Positions 56,641 through 64,000 of a stretch of DNA of 64,000 nt are shown here, in pieces. A model generated the notes under the pieces. The model worked only from the letters and a program-made list of their open reading frames with translations, was not told the DNA's origin and made no database searches. Position 1 is the first letter of the stretch. The number at the start of each line of letters is the position of its first letter. This DNA comes from Balanoglossus misakiensis (taxonomy: Eukaryota > Hemichordata): the NCBI GenBank assembly GCA_040954595.2, contig CM082594.2, forward strand, positions 620,001 to 684,000, given 5' to 3'. The position numbers were made by a program, and so were the translations under genes.

Positions 56641-58201
56641 GTCGAGTGTTGACCCGCTGTGACTTTCCCTGTTCGGTTTGCCCGACTTAGCCAACGTCTT
56701 TGTACTAGAGTGTCGGGTCTTTTGCAGAGCCAGGCCGAAGGAAATCCGACTTGATCACCGTTGCTAACGAACGCTAGTGTCTGTCATAGTGTGCCGGGGT
56801 TTTAGTCGAGTCAAGCCGTAGGAGATCAGACTTGATCAACGTGGTCTCTGTACGCGTGTTTCTGCTCTAGAGTGCCGGGGCTTTATCCAAGCCATGCCGT
56901 AGAAAATCTGACTTGATCACCGTTGCTAACGTACGCTAGTGTCTGTCATATTGTGACGGAGATTTAGCCGAGCCAGGTCGTAGAAAAATCGACTTGTTCA
57001 ACGTTACCAGTGTGCAACTGTTTCTGCTCTAGAGTGTCAGGGTTTTAGCCGACTTATGCTGTAGGAAATCTGAGTTGATGAACGGGAATTCAATGTTAGA
57101 AAACCCGTGTGGAAAGTATCTCTACCCGTTTGAAACTAAGAAAAGAATTTATTCTTATTTATTTTGTAAAAAAAGACAATTTTTCGAAAAAAAGTTGAAA
57201 ATGGTAATTTTGTCTTGGGTGATTCAAATTATACCGCCTTTTCTGGAATTTGCAGCACTTTTTGCAAGAGAACGACACTTCATGCTCCATAATATTTCCG
57301 AAAATGAAGAAAAGAGTTAATTTTTTATGATTTTTCAAAAATTTACCATTTTTGTCAAAATATGGCCAAAATGGCTATTTTTCTTGAATTCCGTCAATAT
57401 CTCTGCATTTTTGGAGTGGTCGAGAGTTTTAACATACAATCAACATGTCATATATGATCAGGGCACCAAATTCGAAGAACAAAGGTTTTTTTATTTTTTT
57501 TTCTAAAAATGACATTTTCAAGGAAAATTTGGTAAAACGCAATTTTGTCTGCAGTGAGCCAAATTAGACGGTCTTTTGTGGAATTTGTATCGATATATAC
57601 ATACGAAGAGCATTCTATACTCCATCAGATTTCCGAAAATGTAGAAAACAGGTATTTTTTGTAATTTTCAAAAATTTACCATTTTGACCAAATTGTGGTT
57701 AAAATTGTTATTTTCGTGTTGAATGCCGCCAGTGTCACTGCTTTTAAAAGTCATAAAAACTTTTAACATGCAAGCAATTGTTTATATATGATCAGGTCAC
57801 CGAATTAAAAAAATAAAGAATGTTTTTCCTAAAAATGACCTTTTTGGTGCAAAAACGAATAAAACGCAATTTTGTATTAAATCAGCTCATTCAGAGTGCA
57901 TTTTTTATAATCAGCACCATTTTTACATATAATGGAAATTTCATACATCATCAGATATCCAAATATGAAAAAATGATTTAGATTTTAGATGATTGTCCAA
58001 AACTAGCTGATATCTAATAAATGTAGTATTGAACCGTTCTGTCCCCCCCCCCCCTACATTATATGCGGTACGCCGATGTCAGCTTACCCGGCAGTACTGC
58101 AGGCCGTGCCCCCAACTAACGTCGGTGTTTGAAACGCCCTGGTTAAATTCGGGCTTTCTCTATAAATTGACAGGCAATAAAGCAGTCCTACCGGAACAAA
58201 T
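56641..58201 (+). repeat. Short satellite monomer (1,561 bp), six subrepeats deleted
   Basis: Near 56760-56815 the first subrepeat is followed at once by the eighth type (CATAGTGTGCC ... AAGCCGTAGGAGATCAG). That is a loss of 490 bp, equal to the six-core interval 1785-2275 in the reference monomer. Confidence 0.88.
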
Positions 58202-58250
58202 GTCGAGTGTTGACCCGCTGTGACTTTCCCTGTTCGGTTTGCCCGACTTA

Positions 58251-61200
58251 GCCAACGTCTTTGTACTAGAGTGTCGGGTCTTTTGCAGAGCCAGGCCGAA
58301 GGAAATCCGACTTGATCACCGTTGCTAACGAACGCTAGTGTCTGTCATGGTGTGCCGGGGTTTTAGTCGAGCCAGGCCGTAGGAGATCTGACTTGATCAT
58401 CGTGGTCAATGTACGCGTGTTTCCGCTCTAAAGTGCCGGGGCTTCAGCTAAACCAGGCCGTAGGAAATCCGACGTAATCACCGTTGATAACTTACGCCAG
58501 TCTGTGTCATATAGAGCCGGTGCACCAGCCGAGTCACGCCGTAGGAAATCTGACTTGATCAACGTGGTCAATGTACGCCTGTTTCTGCTCTAGAGTGCCG
58601 GGGCTTCAGCTGAGCCAGGCCGTAGGAAACCCGACGTGATTACCGTTGTTAACTTACGCCAGTCTGTGTCCTATATATAGTGCCGGGGCATCAGCCGTGC
58701 CAGGCCGAAGGAAATGTGAGTAGATCAACGTGGTCTCTGTACGCGTGTTTCTGCTCTAGAGTGTCAGGGCTTTAGCAAAGCCATGCCGTAGGAAATCTGA
58801 CTTGATCAACGTTGCTAACGAACGCTAGTGTCTGTCATAGTGTGCCGGGGTTTTAGTTGAGCCAAGCCGTAGGAGATCAGACTTGATCAACGTGGTCTCT
58901 GTACGCGTGTTTTTGCTCTAGAGTGCCGGGGCTTTATCCAAGCCATGCCGTAGAAAATCTGACTTGATCACCGTTGCTAACGTACGCTAGTGTCTGTCAT
59001 ATTGTGACGGTGATTTAGCCGAGCCAGGTCGTAGAAAAATCGACTTGTTCAACGTTACCAGTGTGCAACTGTTTCTGCTCTAGAGTGTCAGGGTTTTAGC
59101 CGACTTATGCTGTAGGAAATCTGAGTTGATGAACGGGAATTCAATGTTAGAAAACCCGTGTGGAAAGTATCCCTACCCGTTTGAATCTAAGAAAAGAATT
59201 TATTCTTATTTATTTTGTAAAAAAGACAATTTTTCGAAAACATGTCGAAAATGGTAATTTTGTCTTGGGTGATTCAAATTATACCACATTTTCTGGAATT
59301 TGCAGCACTTTTTACAAGAGAACGACACTTCATGCTCCATAATATTTCCGAAAATCAAGAAAAGAGTTTATTTTTTATGATTTTTTAAAAATGTACCATT
59401 TTGTCAAAATATGGCCAAAATGGCTATTTTTTCTTGAATTCCGTCAATATCTCTGCATTTTTGGAGTGGTCGAAAGTTTTAACATACAATCAACATATCA
59501 TATATGATCAGGGCACCAAATTTGAAGAACGAAGGTTTTTTTTATTTTATTTTTCAAAAAATGACATTTTCAAGGAAAATTTGATAAAACGCAATTTTGT
59601 CTGCAGTGAGACAAATTAGACGGTCTTTTGTGGAATTTGTATCGATATATATATATATACGAAGAGCATTCTATACTCCATCAGATTTCCGAAAATGTAG
59701 AAAACAGGTATTTTTTGTAATTTTCAAAAATTTACCATTTTGACCAAATTGTGGTTAAAATTGTTATTTTCGTGTTGAATGCCGCCAGTGTCACTGCTTT
59801 TAAAAGTCATAAAAACTTTTAACATGCAAGCAATTGCTTATATATGATCAGGTCACCGAATTAAAAAAATAAAGAATGTTTTGCCTAAAAATGACCTTTT
59901 TGGTGCAAAAACGAATAAAACGCAATTTTGTATTAAATCAGCTCATTCAGAGTGCATTTTTTATAATCAGCACCATTTTTACATATATTGGAAATTTCAT
60001 ACATCATCAGATATCCAAATATGAAAAGATGATTTACATTTTAGATCATTGTCCAAAATTAGCTGATATCTGATAAATGTAGTATTTAACCGTTCTGTTC
60101 CCCCCCCCTACATTATATGCGGTACGCTGATGTCAGCTTACCCGGCAGTACTGCAGGCCGTGCCCCCAACTAACGTCGGTGTTTGAAACGCCCTGGTTAA
60201 ATTCGGGCTTTCTCTATAAATTGACAGGCAATAAAGCAGTCCTACCGGAACAAATGTCGAGTGTTGACCCGCTGTGACTTTCCCTGTTCGGTTTGCCCGA
60301 CTTAGCCAACGTCTTTGTACTAGAGTGTCGGGTCTTTTGCAGAGCCAGGCCGAAGGAAATCCGACTTGATCACCGTTGCTAACGAACGCTAGTGTCTGTC
60401 ATGGTGTGCCGGGGTTTTAGTCGAGCCAGGCCGTAGGAGATCTGACTTGATCATCGTGGTCAATGTACGCGTGTTTCCGCTCTAAAGTGCCGGGGCTTCA
60501 GCTAAACCAGGCCGTAGGAAATCCGACGTAATCACCGTTGATAACTTACGCCAGTCTGTGTCATATAGAGCCGGTGCACCAGCCGAGTCACGCCGTAGGA
60601 AATCTGACTTGATCAACGTGGTCAATGTACGCCTGTTTCTGCTCTAGAGTGCCGGGGCTTCAGCTGAGCCAGGCCGTAGGAAACCCGACGTGATTACCGT
60701 TGTTAACTTACGCCAGTCTGTGTCCTATATATAGTGCCGGGGCATCAGCCGTGCCAGGCCGAAGGAAATGTGAGTAGATCAACGTGGTCTCTGTACGCGT
60801 GTTTCTGCTCTAGAGTGTCAGGGCTTTAGCAAAGCCATGCCGTAGGAAATCTGACTTGATCAACGTTGCTAACGAACGCTAGTGTCTGTCATAGTGTGCC
60901 GGGGTTTTAGTCGAGCCAAGCCGTAGGAGATCAGACTTGATCAACGTGGTCTCTGTACGCGTGTTTCTGCTCTAGAGTGCCGGGGCTTTATCCAACCCAT
61001 GCCGTTGAAAATCTGACTTGATCACCGTTGCTAACGTACGCTAGTGTCTGTCATATTGTGACGAGATTTAGCCGTGCCAGGCCGTAGAAAAATCGACTTG
61101 TTCAACGTTATCAGTGTGCAACTGTTTCTGCTCTAGAGTGTCAGGGTTTTAGCCGACTTATGCTGTAGGAAATCTGAGTTGATAAACGGGAATTCAATGT

Positions 61201-64000
61201 TTGAAAACCCGTGTGGAAAGTATCTCTACCCGTTTGAAACTAAGAAAAGAATTTATTCTTATTTATTTTGTAAAAAAGACAATTTTTCGAAAACAAGTCG
61301 AAAATGGTAATTTTGTCTTGGGTGATTCAAATTATACCACATTTTCTGGAATTTGCAGCACTTTTTACAAAAGAACGACACATCATGCTCCATAATATTT
61401 CCGAAAATGAAGAAAAGAGTTTATTTTTTATGATTTTTTAAAAATGTACCATTTTGTCAAAATATGGCCAAAATGGCTATTTTTTCTTGAATTCCGTCAA
61501 TATCTCTGCATTTTTGGAGTGGTCGAAAGTTTTAACATACAATCAACATATCATATATGATCAGGGCACCAAATTCGAAGAACGAAGGTTTTTTTATTTT
61601 ATTTTTCTAAAAATGACATTTTCAAGGAAAATTTGGTAAAACGCAATTTTGTCTGCAGTGAGCCAAATTAGACGGTCTTTTGTGGAATTTGTATCGATAT
61701 ATATATACGAAGAGCATTCTATACTCCATCAGATTTCCGAAAATGTAGAAAACAGGTATTTTTTGTAATTTTCAAAAATTTACCATTTTGACCAAATTGT
61801 GGCTAAAATTGTTATTTTCGTGTTGAATGCCGCCAGTGTCACTGCTTTTAAAAGTCATAAAAACTTTTAACATGCAAGAAATTGCTTATATATGATCAGG
61901 TCACCGAATTAAAAAAATAAAGAATGTTTTGCCTAAAAATGACCTTTTTGGTGCAAAAACGAATAAAACGCAATTTTGTATTAAATCAGCTCATTCAGAG
62001 TGCATTTTTTATAATCAGCACCATTTTTACATATATTGGAAATTTCATACTTCATCAGATATCCAAATATGAAAAGATGATTTACATTTTAGATGATTGT
62101 CCAAAATTAGCTGATATCTGATAAATGTAGTATTTAACCGTTCTGTTCCCCCCCCTACATTATATGCGGTACGCTGATGTCAGCTTACCCGGCAGTACTG
62201 CAGGCCGTGCCCCCAACTAACGTCGGTGTTTGAAACGCCCTGGTTAAATTCGGGCTTTCTCTATAAATTGACAGGCAATAAAGCAGTCCTACCGGAACAA
62301 ATGTCGAGTGTTGACCCGCTGTGACTTTCCCTGTTCGGTTTGCCCGACTTAGCCAACGTCTTTGTACTAGAGTGTCGGGTCTTTTGCAGAGCCAGGCCGA
62401 AGGAAATCCGACTTGATCACCGTTGCTAACGAACGCTAGTGTCTGTCATGGTGTGCCGGGGTTTTAGTCGAGCCAGGCCGTAGGAGATCTGACTTGATCA
62501 TCGTGGTCAATGTACGCGTGTTTCCGCTCTAAAGTGCCGGGGCTTCAGCTAAACCAGGCCGTAGGAAATCCGACGTAATCACCGTTGATAACTTACGCCA
62601 GTCTGTGTCATATAGAGCCGGTGCACCAGCCGAGTAACGCCGTAGGAAATCTGACTTGATCAACGTGGTCAATGTACGCCTGTTTCTGCTCTAGAGTGCC
62701 GGGGCTTCAGCTGAGCCAGGCCGTAGGAAACCCGACGTGATTACCGTTGTTAACTTACGCCAGTCTGTGTCCTATATATAGTGCCGGGGCATCAGCCGTG
62801 CCAGGCCGAAGGAAATGTGAGTAGATCAACGTGGTCTCTGTACGCGTGTTTCTGCTCTAGAGTGCCGGGGCTTTATCCAACCCATGCCGTTGAAAATCTG
62901 ACTTGATCACCGTTGCTTACGTACGCTAGTGTCTGTCATATTGTGACGAGATTTAGCCGTGCCAGGCCGTAGAAAAATCGACTTGTTCAACGTTATCAGT
63001 GTGCAACTGTTTCTGCTCTAGAGTGTCAGGGTTTTAGCCGACTTATGCTGTAGGAAATCTGAGTTGATAAACGGGAATTCAATGTTAGAAAACCCGTGTG
63101 GAAAGTATCTCTACCCGTTTGAAACTAAGAAAAGAATTTATTCTTATTTATTTTGTAAAAAAGACAATTTTTCGAAAACAAGTCGAAAATGGTAATTTTG
63201 TCTTGGGTGATTCAAATTATACCACATTTTCTGGAATTTGCAGCACTTTTTACAAGAGAACGACACTTCATGCTCCATAATATTTCCGAAAATGAAGAAA
63301 AGAGTTTATTTTTTATGATTTTTTAAAAATGTACCATTTTGTCAAAATATGGCCAAAATGGCTATTTTTTCTTGAATTCCGTCAATATCTCTGCATTTTT
63401 GGAGTGGTCGAAAGTTTTAACATACAATCAACATATCATATATGATCAGGGCACCAAATTCGAAGAACGAAGGTTTTTTTATTTTATTTTTCTAAAAATG
63501 ACATTTTCAAGGAAAATTTGGTAAAACGCAATTTTGTCTGCAGTGAGCCAAATTAGACGGTCTTTTGTGGAATTTGTATCGATATATATATACGAAGAGC
63601 ATTCTATACTCCATCAGATTTCCGAAAATGTAGAAAACAGGTATTTTTTGTAATTTTCAAAAATTTACCATTTTGACCAAATTGTGGTTAAAATTGTTAT
63701 TTTCGTGTTGAATGCCGCCAGTGTCACTGCTTTTAAAAGTCATAAAAACTTTTAACATGCAAGCAATTGCTTATATATGATCAGGTCACCGAATTAAAAA
63801 AATAAAGAATGTTTTGCCTAAAAATGACCTTTTTGGTGCAAAAACGAATAAAACGCAATTTTGTATTAAATCAGCTCATTCAGAGTGCATTTTTTATAAT
63901 CAGCACCATTTTTACATATATTGGAAATTTCATACATCATCAGATATCCAAATATGAAAAGATGATTTACATTTTAGATGATTGTCCAAAATTAGCTGAT
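58251..64000 (+). repeat. Higher-order repeat, copy 2 (partial, runs off the window)
   Basis: It follows copy 1 base for base with rare differences (for example GTGAGACAAAT at 59607 against GTGAGCCAAAT). Near 62850 it lacks one 162-bp subrepeat pair that copy 1 keeps near 53250-53415. At least 3.8 kb of this copy lies beyond the window. Confidence 0.82.

Larger units (their letters stand above)
48650..58250 (+). repeat. Higher-order repeat, copy 1 (9,601 bp)
   Basis: It comprises about 4.7 monomers, with AT-half starts (GTGTGGAAAG) at 49559, 51615, 53664, 55550 and 57109. Each monomer has marks that recur in copy 2 at a constant offset of 9,598-9,601 bp. Examples are TATCCCTACCCG with GAATCTAAG at 49568/59169 and TTTGAAAACCCG at 51602/61200. 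Copy 1 begins exactly at the inversion junction. Confidence 0.85.
48650..64000 (+). repeat. Satellite array block F, forward orientation
   Basis: The landmark falls at 50658, 52707, 54759, 56641, 58202, 60256 and 62303, giving units of 2,049, 2,052, 1,882, 1,561, 2,054 and 2,047 bp, and the last runs out of the window. The block is free of transposon insertions. No gene is seen; the open frames of 60-81 codons repeat with the satellite. Confidence 0.97.

Overview
The window is animal (eukaryotic) heterochromatin, not a gene-bearing locus. No host gene, rRNA, tRNA or CRISPR array could be supported. About 38 kb is one tandem satellite with a unit of roughly 2,050 bp. The rest is five retrotransposon-derived insertions nested in it: an inverted pair of BEL/Pao pieces, a CR1/L2-type LINE, a second BEL/Pao fragment, a nearly pristine Ty3/Gypsy element and an L1/Tx1-type LINE. 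The mix (PHD plus esterase CR1-like LINE, Tx1-like L1, a Gypsy element with integrase before RT as in the Gmr1 group) suggests an aquatic metazoan. A deuterostome invertebrate such as a lancelet is possible; molluscs and cnidarians are not excluded. The species cannot be fixed from the sequence.

Layout: 1-4527 satellite (+); 4528-8206 and 8207-11244 two BEL/Pao pieces head to head, each ending outward in one LTR; 11245-14312 satellite (-) with a scrambled patch at 13485-13631; 14313-19681 CR1-like LINE; 19682-21267 satellite (-); 21268-22697 BEL/Pao integrase tail with a probable LTR; 22698-22866 satellite scrap; 22867-29355 Gypsy element with two 734-bp LTRs and a 4-bp target duplication; 29356-37040 satellite (-); 37041-41667 5'-truncated L1/Tx1 LINE with a 14-bp target duplication; 41668-48649 satellite (-); 48650-64000 satellite (+), organised as a ~9.6-kb higher-order repeat.

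The satellite unit is composite. It has a GC-richer half of eleven 81-bp subrepeats, an AT-rich half of three diverged ~310-345-bp subrepeats, and a unique ~200-bp spacer with a C/G homopolymer. Length variants of the unit differ by even numbers of 81-bp subrepeats, as unequal exchange between alternating A/B subrepeats would produce.

The array reverses orientation twice. The first reversal lies inside the BEL element. It is a large inverted duplication (about 2280-7543 against 8207-13484) that carries flanking satellite with it, and it ends distally in a patch of template-switch filler. The second, at 48650, has a 6-bp microhomology.

The most notable items are the fold-back structure with its filler patch; the higher-order satellite; the Gypsy element with the order PR-IN-RT-RH and a proline-tRNA primer site; and the CR1-like LINE, whose ORF1 and ORF2 share one frame separated by a single UGA and whose 5' end carries a 36-bp copy of its own ORF2. 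All readings come from eye comparison; no alignment or database search was run.
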